NCBI GenBank assembly: GCA_902464275.1
Contig: CABQIK010000018.1
Location: 1-37,112 of the forward strand
DNA: 37,112 bases
Reading direction: 5' to 3'
From: an uncultured Alphaproteobacteria bacterium
Lineage (GTDB): Bacteria; Pseudomonadota; Alphaproteobacteria; RF32; CAG-239
How positions within the stretch are numbered: the first letter of the stretch is position 1; every line of letters starts with the position of its first letter. The notes beneath the pieces were generated by a model. The model ran no database searches. It was not told the origin of the DNA and saw only the letters and a program-made list of their open reading frames with translations. Below, piece after piece: positions 16,103 to 25,700 of this stretch. The translations under genes and the position numbers were made by a program.

Positions 16103-17257
16103 ATGTATAAATATTATGAGGCAGGGCTTAAAAGTCAACGATTGTCAGTTAAAGACCGGTTTTATAACATTAATTGGGGATATGTGCTGTGTATTGCATT
16201 GCTTGCGTTTATCGGTATTGTGGTGCTTTATTCAGCGGCTAACGGCAGTTGGACACCGTGGGCGGCAAAACAGTTGATGCGCTTCGGCGTGTCATTGGGG
16301 TTAATGCTGTTTTTGGCTTTGCTGGACGTTAAAGTGTATTTGAAATATTCATACGTGGTGTATTTTTTGGTTTTGTTGTTGCTTATCGGAGTGGAAGTCG
16401 GCGGGCATATAGGCATGGGCGCGCAGCGTTGGATTGATTTAAAACTGTTTAAGTTGCAACCGTCTGAATTGATGAAGATTGCCATGGTGTTAGTGCTCGC
16501 AAAATATTTTCATGGCTGCACCTTAAATAAAATTCAGAGTGTGCGCGGTATTGTGGCACCGATTTTGATGGCATTGTTTCCGGCGGCGCTTATTATATTG
16601 CAACCTGATTTGGGAACGGCGCTGATGCTTTTGTTTACCACCGTGATTATCTTTTTTGTGGTGGGGGTACAGTGGTGGAAATTTGCCGTTGTCGGCGGAA
16701 CGGCAATCGCGATGGCGCCGATTGCGTGGCACTTTTTGCATGATTATCAAAAAGACCGCGTCTTAACTTTTTTGAATCCGGAGCGTGATCCGCTCGGGGC
16801 GGGGTATCATATTATTCAGTCTAAAATTGCGCTCGGTTCGGGCGGCGTTTTCGGTAAAGGCTTTTTGAACGGCACGCAAAGCCATCTTAATTTTTTGCCC
16901 GAAAAACATACGGACTTTATTTTTACCATGCTGTCGGAAGAGTTTGGTATGATTGGCGCGGTGTTGGTGGTGCTGCTTAATTTGGTGATTATTGCGTACG
17001 GCTATTTGTTTGCGTTCAGAATTACCAGTTATTACGGAAAATTAGTGGTTATCGGGCTTAATACCAACTATTTTATGTATGTGTTTATTAACATCGCCAT
17101 GGTTTTGGGGCTGTTGCCGGTGGTGGGGATTCCGTTGCCGCTGATTTCATACGGCGGAACGGTAATGCTTTCAGTGATGGCAAGTTTCGGTATTATTTTG
17201 TGCATGGATATTAACCGTAATATCAATTTAGGACGCAGCTCGTTCGGCGATGATTAA
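16103..17257 (+). CDS. rodA: SEDS peptidoglycan glycosyltransferase RodA
   Basis: The protein has 384 residues with about ten membrane helices. SEDS hallmarks are QPSELMKIAMVLVLAKY near residue 120, QPDLGTALM near 170, a conserved Asp-rich extracellular loop (YQKDRVLTFLNP) and LPEKHTDFIFTMLSEEFG near 270, then LPLISYGGTVMLS near the end. RodA polymerises lipid II together with PBP2. It is the last gene of the operon, ending at a strong hairpin terminator 20 nt downstream. FtsW is excluded by the mrdA linkage. Confidence 0.97.
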   Translation: MYKYYEAGLKSQRLSVKDRFYNINWGYVLCIALLAFIGIVVLYSAANGSWTPWAAKQLMRFGVSLGLMLFLALLDVKVYLKYSYVVYFLVLLLLIGVEVGGHIGMGAQRWIDLKLFKLQPSELMKIAMVLVLAKYFHGCTLNKIQSVRGIVAPILMALFPAALIILQPDLGTALMLLFTTVIIFFVVGVQWWKFAVVGGTAIAMAPIAWHFLHDYQKDRVLTFLNPERDPLGAGYHIIQSKIALGSGGVFGKGFLNGTQSHLNFLPEKHTDFIFTMLSEEFGMIGAVLVVLLNLVIIAYGYLFAFRITSYYGKLVVIGLNTNYFMYVFINIAMVLGLLPVVGIPLPLISYGGTVMLSVMASFGIILCMDINRNINLGRSSFGDD

Positions 17258-17279
17258 AAAGGCTGAAGGTGTATAATAA

Positions 17280-17312
17280 AAAATCCACCGATTAACGAAT
17301 CGGTGGATTTTT
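17280..17312. terminator. Terminator of the mre-mrd operon
   Basis: A 14-bp perfect stem with an AACG loop (17280-17293 with 17298-17311) and T/A runs on both sides. It also serves the convergent gene at 17330. Confidence 0.9.
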
Positions 17313-17329
17313 GTTGTTGCTAAAGCCGG

Positions 17330-18463
17330 TTACTTTCCTTGGCCTTTGCCGTATTTTTCGGCTAAAGCTTTTTGCATATATTGCGGAACACGCAATTTGC
17401 CTTTAGAATCTTTAGCTTTATTTAAGCCTTTTTCTTCCGTAACAACTTTTTCATTGCCTTTGGCATCTTTGGTGGTATAAGCGCCGGTGATGCCTAAGCG
17501 GGCGGCCATAATTTTTTCACGGTCGGCGACTTTTTGCTCGTGGGCGGCAATTTGTTCAGATGTTAAAGATTCTTTTACACCGGCAAGCTGCTCTTTGCGA
17601 ATTTCACGACGCTCTTTCATGATATTTTTTTGTTCTTCGGGAGTTTTGCCTTCCGCCGCGTCATTTTCTTTTAAGCGCTTTTTAAGTTCGGAAATTTTTT
17701 GTTGCGCTTCTTGTTGTTTGGCGTCAAGTTTTTGCTTGGCAACATACTCGCCCAAAGTTTTTTGAACATCTTCCGGCAACTCTTTAATATATTCGGCGTT
17801 CATATCAATTTTAGGCGGGTTAGTCATGGCAAGCTTGTCACCGTTGGGATAAGTGCCTTGTTCCATTAAGCAGGCGGCAAGCAACATGGCTTTTTGCTTG
17901 TCATCAAGCGATTGACCGAAAGTGATGCTCATGTTGTTATTTAAGGCGTCTTTGACCAAGCCCTGATACATAACAAGGTGCGAATCTTTGCTGATTTGCG
18001 CATTGGTCGGAGAGCTGTATTTAATTTCGCCATGGTTGTTATCTTTGGTTAACGCGCATACAAAACTTTTGGTATCAAGGTCTTTTTGGGCGTCATTTTC
18101 AAAAACGTTTGCAACTTTTTCAGCGTATTCTTTCCAGAATTTGCGCTTTTCTTCAATCCATTGTAAATCATCGCTCGGCGCTTCAGCGGCTTGGGGCTCG
18201 CTGCCGACGGTTAAATCTTTACGCTCAGGGGCTTTAGGCGCACTGCCGGTGTTAGAGGTGTTGCCGGTGTTTTTGTTTTCAGCCGGTTTAACTTCGGGCG
18301 CTTTGGTTTTAACATCGTTAAGCTTGCGGTCAATCTCAGCTTTTTTAGCCTCATAGTCGGCTTGGGTTTTAATGCCCATATATACTGAAATATCGGCTCC
18401 GGCCTGCTTCAAAGAAGCAAGCTTTTTGTTAAATTCTTCTGTCCATTCGGTATTTTCAGCCAT
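17330..18463 (-). CDS. Charged coiled-coil protein of unknown function
   Basis: The 377-residue cytosolic-type protein has no signal peptide or membrane segment. Its order is a short helical N-terminus (1-50), a low-complexity Asn/Thr/Pro/Lys linker (about 53-95), a folded middle part containing FVCALTKDNNHGEIKYSS and FGQSLDDKQKAMLLAACLMEQG (about 130-215), then a long Lys/Glu/Gln-rich coiled coil (about 235-320) and a basic tail. I do not recognise a family. The pattern resembles small clade-specific proteins of host-associated alphaproteobacteria, but no function can be given. It is monocistronic: a convergent terminator lies at its 3' end and its own leader is behind a terminator at 18573. 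Confidence 0.7.
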   Translation of the reverse strand: MAENTEWTEEFNKKLASLKQAGADISVYMGIKTQADYEAKKAEIDRKLNDVKTKAPEVKPAENKNTGNTSNTGSAPKAPERKDLTVGSEPQAAEAPSDDLQWIEEKRKFWKEYAEKVANVFENDAQKDLDTKSFVCALTKDNNHGEIKYSSPTNAQISKDSHLVMYQGLVKDALNNNMSITFGQSLDDKQKAMLLAACLMEQGTYPNGDKLAMTNPPKIDMNAEYIKELPEDVQKTLGEYVAKQKLDAKQQEAQQKISELKKRLKENDAAEGKTPEEQKNIMKERREIRKEQLAGVKESLTSEQIAAHEQKVADREKIMAARLGITGAYTTKDAKGNEKVVTEEKGLNKAKDSKGKLRVPQYMQKALAEKYGKGQGK

Positions 18464-18572
18464 AATACTAACTCCTTAACTTAATGGGTTATCTTTTTAA
18501 TATAGCCTTATAATAACACGGGTTTGTTTTTTTGTCCAGTATTTTTGTTAAGTAAAATTAAAATAAAAAACA

Positions 18573-18596
18573 CCCCTGAAAATGGTTTTTCAGGGG
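18573..18596 (-). terminator. Terminator of the lpoB operon
   Basis: CCCCTGAAAA (18573-18582) pairs with TTTTCAGGGG (18587-18596). On the minus strand it is followed by a T6 run. It closes the envelope-lipoprotein operon. Confidence 0.85.
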
Positions 18597-18624
18597 GTAG
18601 GGGATAACATTTTATCCAAGCATT

Positions 18625-19776
18625 TTAATACAGTTGTAAAGAATAATCGGGCTTTTGTGCCGGAGCCGATTTTTTTGCCGCTTGTTTAGGGGCGGCGGTG
18701 CCGGTCGGTTTGTAGTCAGGAAAAATATCTGCCAAAATTTTTCCTGCGGCATCGGTAATGGCGCGCTTAAACAGCAATTCTTTTACATTTTCACATGATG
18801 AAAAAGCTCCGTCTTTGCTGAATTTTTGCTCAGATGAACCGGCGGAAACAATTTCCATGGTGGCGGTTTCTAAAATACGATATGAAATTTTTACTTTTGA
18901 AAAACTTTCATAGCTGGTTTCACCGGTTAATGGAATATATTCTTTGCGGGTTGAGGCGCTGAAATTATCAACCGAACCGACCAAAATATAGTCGGCGGCA
19001 GCCACGTTTTTGAGCTTAACTTTATTTTCGGGCAAAGTCATATCAGCTTCAATTAACGCCATTTCGGCCGCATAGTCGTCAAGATTGTTGCGGTCAACCA
19101 AATTAAATTTGCGGCTGGGCGCCAGTTTTTCAATAAACAGGTTGCTGATTACGGCATTAGTGTCGCTGTTGCTTAGATTTTTGCCTAAACAACTTGCATT
19201 GCGCGCAATTTTAAACGGCATAATCGCCAAAGAATATTCCGATTTTTTAACTAAATTTTTTGATTTGTAATCATGCGAATCGTAAACATCTTCTTTGATA
19301 ACAGTCGCTTTAATTTTAACTCGGTATTTGCCGTTTTCTTGGGTTTGTTCCAATACCTCATAGGATGAAACCGAACCTTTGTATTTGGCAAGAATATTTT
19401 TGGAGTTGTCGCGAACGCCGACCATGGCATTAAGCGAGGCGCTTTCATTAAATTGTTGCGAGTTTTGCTTGCTGCCGTTAAAGCTGTTGTTTTGCGGTAA
19501 AACGCCTTTAAGCTTTTTTTCTTCAGTATTCAGCGAATCGTTGCTGTTATATCCGGCGGAATGGTTGGCGTCGACTGATGCGGTGGCGGCAACGTCAAGT
19601 TTGTGCAAGCCTTTGCCTTCCACGGTAATATCAGAGGTTTGCCGCACGGCGTTTTCAACCGCGTTCATGACCGCCCAATCATAATCATCGCCTTCGCCGT
19701 ATGCGGTTACGGTAATTTCTTTAGCCTGAGCACTAAATGCCGTACATAAAAACAATGCTAAAATTATTTTTTTCAT
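18625..19776 (-). CDS. Secreted CsgG/FlgT-like protein
   Basis: This 383-residue protein has a Sec signal peptide ending at AQA (residue 18) and no lipobox. An N-terminal segment (TVTAYGEGDDYDWAVMNAVE, about 22-42) resembles the FlgT/LPP20 N-terminal domain. A Ser/Asn-rich insert follows. From about residue 180 a CsgG-like domain starts (LAIMPFKI, then FNLVDRNNLDDYAAEM and ADYILVGSVDNF). The C-terminal 20 residues are Ala/Pro/Lys-rich. It is the last gene of the lpoB operon, 18 nt after lpoB. The fold relationship with LpoB (both CsgG-like) and co-transcription suggest a shared periplasmic scaffold role (inference). There is no csgA-like substrate, so curli export is not supported. Confidence 0.7.
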   Translation of the reverse strand: MKKIILALFLCTAFSAQAKEITVTAYGEGDDYDWAVMNAVENAVRQTSDITVEGKGLHKLDVAATASVDANHSAGYNSNDSLNTEEKKLKGVLPQNNSFNGSKQNSQQFNESASLNAMVGVRDNSKNILAKYKGSVSSYEVLEQTQENGKYRVKIKATVIKEDVYDSHDYKSKNLVKKSEYSLAIMPFKIARNASCLGKNLSNSDTNAVISNLFIEKLAPSRKFNLVDRNNLDDYAAEMALIEADMTLPENKVKLKNVAAADYILVGSVDNFSASTRKEYIPLTGETSYESFSKVKISYRILETATMEIVSAGSSEQKFSKDGAFSSCENVKELLFKRAITDAAGKILADIFPDYKPTGTAAPKQAAKKSAPAQKPDYSLQLY

Positions 19777-19794
19777 ATTATTACTCCTTAATGC

Positions 19795-20388
19795 TTACCA
19801 GCTGGCGGCGTTTTTGTCGGCAAGTTTGGTAATGCGTTCTTCGCCTTCCCATAAGGTTAAACCGTTGGAAAGATCGGTGATTGATAATGAAAAGCGATAT
19901 TCAATGCGTTTTTTGCCGGAAACTTTTAATTCTTTTTGAGTGATTTTGCCTGACATACTTAATTCAGGGGCTGCTAAAGAACCGGCTTTTCTAACGTTTG
20001 CCTGATTGAATTCTTTTGATTTGCGGAGTTGGCTTGAGGCCATTACCATTGAATCTTCATTGAAGGTGGTAACGCGAACTTTTCCGCTTTTCATTAAGGC
20101 AATGCGGATAGATTTGGAAAGTTCGTCAACATCAATGCGTTGCATGGTGTCGTTTTCAATGCGGGAAATAACCAACACATAAACGCCGCCGTTCGGTTTG
20201 TTTAAGGTGCCCATTTCAAGCATATCGGCAATCATTTTGTTTGAAACGCTTTCAAAATCACGGCTTTCCAAAGCGGCAGCTCGGGAGGTTGAGTCGTTGT
20301 CGTTATCAATTAATACGGTTTCGGAGGCGCAACCGTTTAATGTTAATGCTGCAAATGCAATCATAAAAAATTTTACAATGTTTTTCAT
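19795..20388 (-). CDS. lpoB: LpoB-like penicillin-binding protein activator lipoprotein
   Basis: The 197-residue lipoprotein has lipobox LNGC with Cys20 as the lipidated residue. The body contains the LpoB pattern: a short disordered linker, SNKMIADMLEMG, YVLVISRIENDTMQRIDVDEL, then RKAGSLAAPELSMSGKITQK and LTLWEGEERITKL. In E. coli, outer-membrane LpoB reaches through peptidoglycan to activate PBP1b. Here the linker is short. It is co-transcribed with a YcfL-like gene 11 nt upstream, the same pairing as E. coli ycfL-lpoB, which supports the call. That LpoB activates a PBP1b-type enzyme here is inferred from the family. Confidence 0.82.
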   Translation of the reverse strand: MKNIVKFFMIAFAALTLNGCASETVLIDNDNDSTSRAAALESRDFESVSNKMIADMLEMGTLNKPNGGVYVLVISRIENDTMQRIDVDELSKSIRIALMKSGKVRVTTFNEDSMVMASSQLRKSKEFNQANVRKAGSLAAPELSMSGKITQKELKVSGKKRIEYRFSLSITDLSNGLTLWEGEERITKLADKNAASW

Positions 20389-20399
20389 TTTAATTTTCC

Positions 20400-20777
20400 T
20401 TATTCAATTATGCCATTGCCGATGTCATCGGTTATGTAAATGCGGTAAGCAGTGGCTCGTTTTGAAGGAGCGACAGCTTTCCATATAAATTCAGAATTTT
20501 TAAATAAATTTACTTTTTTCCATGCGGATAGTGAGCTGCTGATATTCATGCCGTTAGCGTCAAACCATTCAACTTTATAGTATACGGCTTGATTTTTGGC
20601 GCTGATGCCCATAACTTGAGCCACAACTTGCCCATCGCGTTCTCTGATATTGGAATTTGAATTGATGGCGCTGAATTTTACATCGGGATTAATGGAAAAT
20701 TTAGCGCGGTCGTATTCAAGCGGAGCAGCACATGCAAAGAGCAGTAATACTGCGCAAAAAGCAATTATTTTGTTCAT
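20400..20777 (-). CDS. YcfL-family (DUF1425) lipoprotein
   Basis: The 125-residue lipoprotein has its lipobox ending at Cys16 (LFAC). The body QVVAQVMGISAKNQAVYYKVEWFDANGM... followed by W-KKV and AVAPSKRATAYRIYI fits the immunoglobulin-like YcfL/DUF1425 family. The biochemical role of YcfL is not established. It lies between the COG3014-like lipoprotein and lpoB with gaps of 16 and 11 nt, so all are probably made from one mRNA. Gene order COG3014, YcfL, LpoB also occurs in gammaproteobacteria, as I recall. Confidence 0.75.
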   Translation of the reverse strand: MNKIIAFCAVLLLFACAAPLEYDRAKFSINPDVKFSAINSNSNIRERDGQVVAQVMGISAKNQAVYYKVEWFDANGMNISSSLSAWKKVNLFKNSEFIWKAVAPSKRATAYRIYITDDIGNGIIE

Positions 20778-20793
20778 GATTAAGACCTTTCAG

Positions 20794-22194
20794 TTACAGA
20801 TTAAATACTTCAACAACCGGATTGCTTGCCGCGCTCGGCGTTCTGACATAAACAATAGAGTTGCCGTTTTCAGGCACGTTTACATCAATATTTTTATCGC
20901 CGATGTATAAGGTTATTTTATCGCCGTTTTTCGCAACTTTAGCTAATTGCACATTTTTAGGCAAACTGTACCAACTGCGAGTGTCGGCGCCGGCTGTCAT
21001 AACCGAATATGTAGCGGCGGCAATTCCGCCTAAATCGCCGAACTGGTCTTGCGCAACCGCTTGTGCGGCAGTTTGCAAGGCTAATTTGGTTACGGCTTTG
21101 GCTACAATGGTCGGAAGCTTTTTGTGAAATTCGGCAATGAAAATATTATCTATATCAGCAAGAGTTTCGGTTGTTACTTTCTTTTTACCGTTTGAAACGG
21201 CAATGTTTTTGAATGCTTCATCACGCTGTTCAGGGTAGGGCAGCGCCAATGATGCGGTTTTAACATTATCGGTGGCGATAAAAATCGGCAAATCAAGTCG
21301 GAATTCTTTAAAGCGGGCAACCAAACCGTTTTCAAAAACAACCCATGCGGTTGGTTTAAGCGCGCTGCGGTTGCCTTGCGCCAACTTTTCGGCAATGGCT
21401 AAATCGTCTTTTACAAAGGAATTAGAGCTTACCATACCGTGAACGCGTTTCATATAATTAGAGGCGTTCTCATAGTCGCTGTTGCCGGTTCCGTTGGTCA
21501 TAAAATAAAGTCCGCTGATATAAGTTACATACGGATTTACAAAGTTGGAATATCCTTTCCACTTGGCAAATTCTTTGTAGTTAGACATAACGTCGGCAAT
21601 GTTTTTATCATTTGAAGCTTTGGCCTCTTTTTCCATTTGAGCAGCTTCCTTGGCAGCATCGGCTTTTTCTTTTTCAATTTCTTTGCTGAACGAATTTACG
21701 GCGTTTTGCTGAAAATTATAAGCGCGGTTGACTTGAATTTTGGCATCGTCTTTATTTTCTGCCGACAAGGCATTGAAAAAGGTGTATGAATGCAAATAAA
21801 TTCCGTCCATAATCATCGGGTTGTAGTCAAGCATACTTGCGTTGGCAACAACTTCAACCGTGCCGCGCGCAATTCCGGTAGAGGATAAATCTTCTTGAAT
21901 AGAGGATGATGCTTTTTCAAAAAGACTTTCGGATAATTCGTGTTTTTGTGCTAAAAACAATGATGTTCCGGCGTTTAATTGCTCATCAATATTAAAGTCG
22001 GCAGGTTTAAATTTTTTAATGTCAGTATTACATACGTTCTTTTCATCAAGTACGGTGTCGGTCGCTTTACAAAATTCACCTTGTTTATATTCTTCCGTGA
22101 AATGCTCAAATTTTAGCTTATGGGTTGTTCCGCAGCCGCAAACGAGCATAGAAACAGCTAAAGCAAACGCTGTTTTGCAGGGAAAATTTCTCAT
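20794..22194 (-). CDS. COG3014-like lipoprotein
   Basis: The 466-residue lipoprotein has lipobox VCGC with Cys21. The N-terminal half looks TPR-like or helical, with FLAQKHELSESLFEKAS and AKIQVNRAYNFQQNAVN, plus a Lys/Glu/Ala-rich helix at about 180-200. The C-terminal half carries conserved-looking segments YVTYISGLYF, WVVFENGLVARFKEFRLDLP, and a terminal TRSWYSLPKNVQLAKV. These resemble the poorly studied COG3014 family, often encoded with ycfL and lpoB. It probably sits at the inner face of the outer membrane. It is the second gene of the operon, 11 nt after the small secreted protein. Function unknown; the family call is from pattern and context. Confidence 0.7.
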   Translation of the reverse strand: MRNFPCKTAFALAVSMLVCGCGTTHKLKFEHFTEEYKQGEFCKATDTVLDEKNVCNTDIKKFKPADFNIDEQLNAGTSLFLAQKHELSESLFEKASSSIQEDLSSTGIARGTVEVVANASMLDYNPMIMDGIYLHSYTFFNALSAENKDDAKIQVNRAYNFQQNAVNSFSKEIEKEKADAAKEAAQMEKEAKASNDKNIADVMSNYKEFAKWKGYSNFVNPYVTYISGLYFMTNGTGNSDYENASNYMKRVHGMVSSNSFVKDDLAIAEKLAQGNRSALKPTAWVVFENGLVARFKEFRLDLPIFIATDNVKTASLALPYPEQRDEAFKNIAVSNGKKKVTTETLADIDNIFIAEFHKKLPTIVAKAVTKLALQTAAQAVAQDQFGDLGGIAAATYSVMTAGADTRSWYSLPKNVQLAKVAKNGDKITLYIGDKNIDVNVPENGNSIVYVRTPSAASNPVVEVFNL

Positions 22195-22205
22195 GGCATC
22201 TATCC

Positions 22206-22481
22206 TTATTTTATTAGTCCGTTAATAACAGTAATTGCCAATTGTGTGGTTGCCGGATCATTTTTAAGAGCTAATTTGGTTGCGCAAGTTGTGGCAATTT
22301 TTTCGGCCTGTTTATCAATATTAGCCTTGGTCAAACTGCCTTTAGCTAAAGCTTGCTGAGCTTCTTGCGTAATGCAGGTATTTAATTTTGCCTGATTAGA
22401 ATCAACCTTGGGCAATGAAAAAGCCATAGCGGAAGTTGAGCAAACTAACGAAGCCAAAAGTGCAATAGTCCATATTTTCAT
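22206..22481 (-). CDS. Small secreted protein, first gene of the lpoB operon
   Basis: The 91-residue protein starts at ATG 22481 behind AGGAGA; an ATG at 22499 overlaps that site and is rejected. Residues 1-20 form a Sec signal peptide ending at AMA. The mature part is helical with two Cys (CITQEAQ and TTCATKL) that could form a disulfide. No family recognised. It leads the operon directly downstream of the two AAACGTACGTTT palindromes, so it is the likely first regulated cistron. It is followed 11 nt later by the COG3014-like lipoprotein gene. Confidence 0.7.
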   Translation of the reverse strand: MKIWTIALLASLVCSTSAMAFSLPKVDSNQAKLNTCITQEAQQALAKGSLTKANIDKQAEKIATTCATKLALKNDPATTQLAITVINGLIK

Positions 22482-22526
22482 AATATTTCTCCTAAACAAT
22501 GTTTAAATAACAAACCTATTGTACAT

Positions 22527-22538
22527 AAACGTACGTTT
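22527..22538. promoter_or_regulatory. Palindrome AAACGTACGTTT, promoter-proximal copy
   Basis: A 12-bp perfect palindrome 46 bp upstream of the first ATG of the lpoB operon. The same core recurs at 22644-22655. Its position in the promoter region suggests an operator; the regulator is unknown. Confidence 0.5.
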
Positions 22539-22639
22539 TTGCTCAGACGCTGCCTTTTATAAAAAGGAGATGATGTGCTTTTTTAACTGTTTGTTTTTAC
22601 TTGATAGTTTGTTTTTGCACAAATGCAAAAAAATGGTTG

Positions 22640-22659
22640 ATTTAAACGTACGTTTAAAT
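22640..22659. promoter_or_regulatory. 20-bp perfect palindrome, distal copy
   Basis: ATTTAAACGTACGTTTAAAT is a perfect 20-bp palindrome centred 117 bp from the promoter-proximal copy. Paired palindromes with the same core in one intergenic region suggest cooperative or looping repression by a dimeric regulator. Confidence 0.5.
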
Positions 22660-22709
22660 TGACCGGTTTGAGGAAAATTTAAGCGAATATAATCAATAAG
22701 TTACATAAA

Positions 22710-22738
22710 AAATCCGCCTTGAAAAACAAGGCGGATTT
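22710..22738. terminator. Terminator of ileS
   Basis: AAATCCGCCTTG (22710-22721) pairs with CAAGGCGGATTT (22727-22738), followed on the minus strand by a T-run. It lies just after the ileS stop. Confidence 0.88.
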
Positions 22739-22756
22739 CAGAGCTTTTGTTAAGCG

Positions 22757-25700
22757 TTATGCTACTTTAGCATCAAAGGTGATAGATTTTCCTTCAATGT
22801 TGTCGGTAGTGCCGGATTGGCAGGTTTCATCAATTTTAACCGCTAAAACCTGTTCGGCAATATAAGCCTTGTTTTCGTTTAAGGCTTGTGCCAGTTCGCT
22901 ATCAGCGGTGTTCCAACAAAGCGCAATGCGGTCAGAGATGTTGAAATCTTTATCTTTGCGCAAAGTTTGCACCATGCGGACAAAGTCACGCGCCATACCC
23001 TCGCGCTTTAAGGCATCGCTGACATTGGTGTCAAGGGTAACAACTGCCTTGTTATCGGCAAACGCGCGGCCGGCGACTCCCTGCTTCATGTCAAGGCGAA
23101 CCTCAAACAAATCAGAGTTCAGGGTTTGACCGGCAATGCTTAAAGTCCCATCGTTATTTAAGCTCCAATTGCCTTGCTTATATGCAGCCATAACCGCGCC
23201 CATATCTTTGCCTAAAGTTTTACCCAACAGCGGAGTGTACAGATAAAGCTTTTTATCGGCATAAGCGGCAAGGTTGCTATCAAACTTAACTTCTTTTACG
23301 TTAAGCTCGTCTTTAACAATTTCTTGATACTCGGGTTTTAAGGTTGCGCCGACCAAAGTTAATGAGGCAAGCGGCAAGCGGTTGCGCAAGTTCTTTTCTT
23401 CACGGATAAACTTGCCGGCTGAACATAAATCTTGCAAAAAGTCCATTTCCGCCATCAGCGCGTCATCAGAGTTGATGTTGTCAAGGGTCGGAAAATCAGT
23501 TAAATGCACTGATTCTTCGCCGGTTAAGTTTTTGAAGATATATTCAGCAACAAACGGCATCAGCGGCGCCAAAATTTTGCTAAGATTTAACAAAACCGTG
23601 TATAAGGTGTCAAATGCCTGCGCGTCACCTTCCCAAAAACGATTGCGGGTGCGACGAATATACCAGTTGTTCAAAACTTCCATAAACGAGGTTGCCTCAT
23701 CGGTTGCCATAGAGATGTTATAAGTTTCCATACCCTGCATAACCGTGTTGCGCAAGTGTTTGAGCTTTGATAAAATGTAATTGTCAATAGCTTCGGTTGA
23801 AGCGGAAATTTCTTTGGCTTTATATTCTTCGGCATTGGCGTATAAAGTAAAGAAGTAAAAGGCGTTCCAGAGCGGAATTAAAGCCGCGCGCGAAGCTTTG
23901 GCAATTTCTTTTCCTTCTTTGTCAACGGCTAAATTGCCGCCTTTTAATACCGGTGATGATACCAAAAACCAACGCAGAGCCTCTGAGCCGATGTTGTTTA
24001 AAACTTCATTCGGGTCAGGATAGTTCTTTAAGCGTTTGGACAGCTTTTGTCCGCCTTCTGCCATTAACAGACCGGTGCAGATGCAGTTTTTGAACGCCGG
24101 TTTGTTATGAAGCGCAGTTGAAAGTACGGTTAAAGTATAAAACCAACCGCGGGTTTGGTCCATGGCCTCAACAATAAAGTCGGCCGGAAAATGATTTTCA
24201 AACCATGCTTTGTTTTCAAACGGGTAGTGAACCTGCGCATAAGGCATAGAGCCGGATTCAAACCAGCAGTCAAACACATCGCCGACGCGGCGCATCATGG
24301 TTTTGCCGGACGGATCATCAGGGTTGGGGTAAACAACCTCATCAATATACGGCTTGTGCAGATTGGTAACATCAAATCCGGTTTTGGCTTTAATTTCGGC
24401 AATGGAGCCGAAAACATCGGTGCGCGGAAAGGCCGGATTGTCAGATTTCCAAACCGGAATCGGGGTGCCCCAAAAGCGGTTGCGTGAAATTGACCAGTCG
24501 CGCGCGCCTTCAAGCCACTTGCCGAAGCGTCCGTCTTTAATGTGTTCCGGAACCCAGTTGATTTGCTGATTGTTTTTAACCATATCGTCGCGGAAATCCG
24601 TAACTTTAACGAACCATGACGACATTGCTTTATAAATTAACGGAGTGTCGGTGCGCCAACAAAACGGGTAAGAGTGAGTATATTGTTCTTTTTTAACGAG
24701 CAAGCCTTTTTCTTTTAAGAGCTGCATAATCGGCTCATTGGTTTCAAACACCTGCTTGCCCTGATAGTCGGGAACTTCAGCGGTAAATTTACCGGCTTCG
24801 TCCACCGGACAAACAACCGGAAAATCTTCAGCGTAGGCGCGGCAGGCGTCAAAGTCGTCCTGACCAAATCCGGGGGCGATGTGAACAATGCCGGTACCGT
24901 CTTCGGTTGAAACAAATTCGCCGCTTAACACCTTAAACGCGCCTTTGGCTTTAAGGTGCTTAAAGTACGGGAACATCGGCTCATAGCCTAAGCCGACCAA
25001 TTCGGAACCTTTAAGGGTGTCAACCTGAACGGCGTTCTCCAATTGCTTTTTGTAACGGCCGAGCAGAGCTTGCGCCAAAATATATTTTTGACCGTTTTCT
25101 TCCATAACGGCGTAATCAATTTCTTTGCCGACCGCAAGCATTAAGTTTGAGGGCAGGGTCCACGGAGTGGTGGTCCAAACCAGCATTTTCATGCCGTTTT
25201 CAAGCGTGAACATAACAGTGATGGCATTGTCGGTTTTGTCTTGATAACCTTGGTTTACTTCAAAGTTTGAAAGCGGAGTTTCCGCTGCCCAAGAGTATGG
25301 CAAAACGCGGTAATCTTCATAAACCAAACCTTTGTCATAAAGTTGTTTAAAGTTGTTGATAACGCTTTCCATAAACGGCAAGTCCATGGTTTTATAGTCA
25401 TGGGCAAAGTCAACCCAACGGCCGATGCGTTTGAACATATCAACCCAAATGCCGGAATATTTAAGCACGTCGGAGCGGCAGAAGTCGTTAAATTTTTCAA
25501 TTCCGTATTCTTCAATTTGTTTGCGTCCGGAAACGCCTAATTGCTTTTCAGCCGACATTTCAGCCGGCAGACCGTGGCAGTCCCACCCCAAGCGGCGCTC
25601 AACTTTTTTGCCGTTCATGGTTTGAAAACGGGCAACCACGTCTTTAACATACGATACCATAATGTGCCCGTAGTGCGGAGTGCCGTTGGCAAACGGAGGT

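Noticed and set aside
18625..19776. Curli secretion channel (csgG)
   Set aside because: No lipobox, an FlgT-like N-terminal part, and no curlin or csgEF genes nearby.
22570..22662. 29-codon plus-strand frame behind an AAGGAG in the lpoB upstream region
   Set aside because: Low-complexity Phe/Leu peptide, spacing to the ribosome site is only a few bases, and it runs over the palindrome; probably chance.
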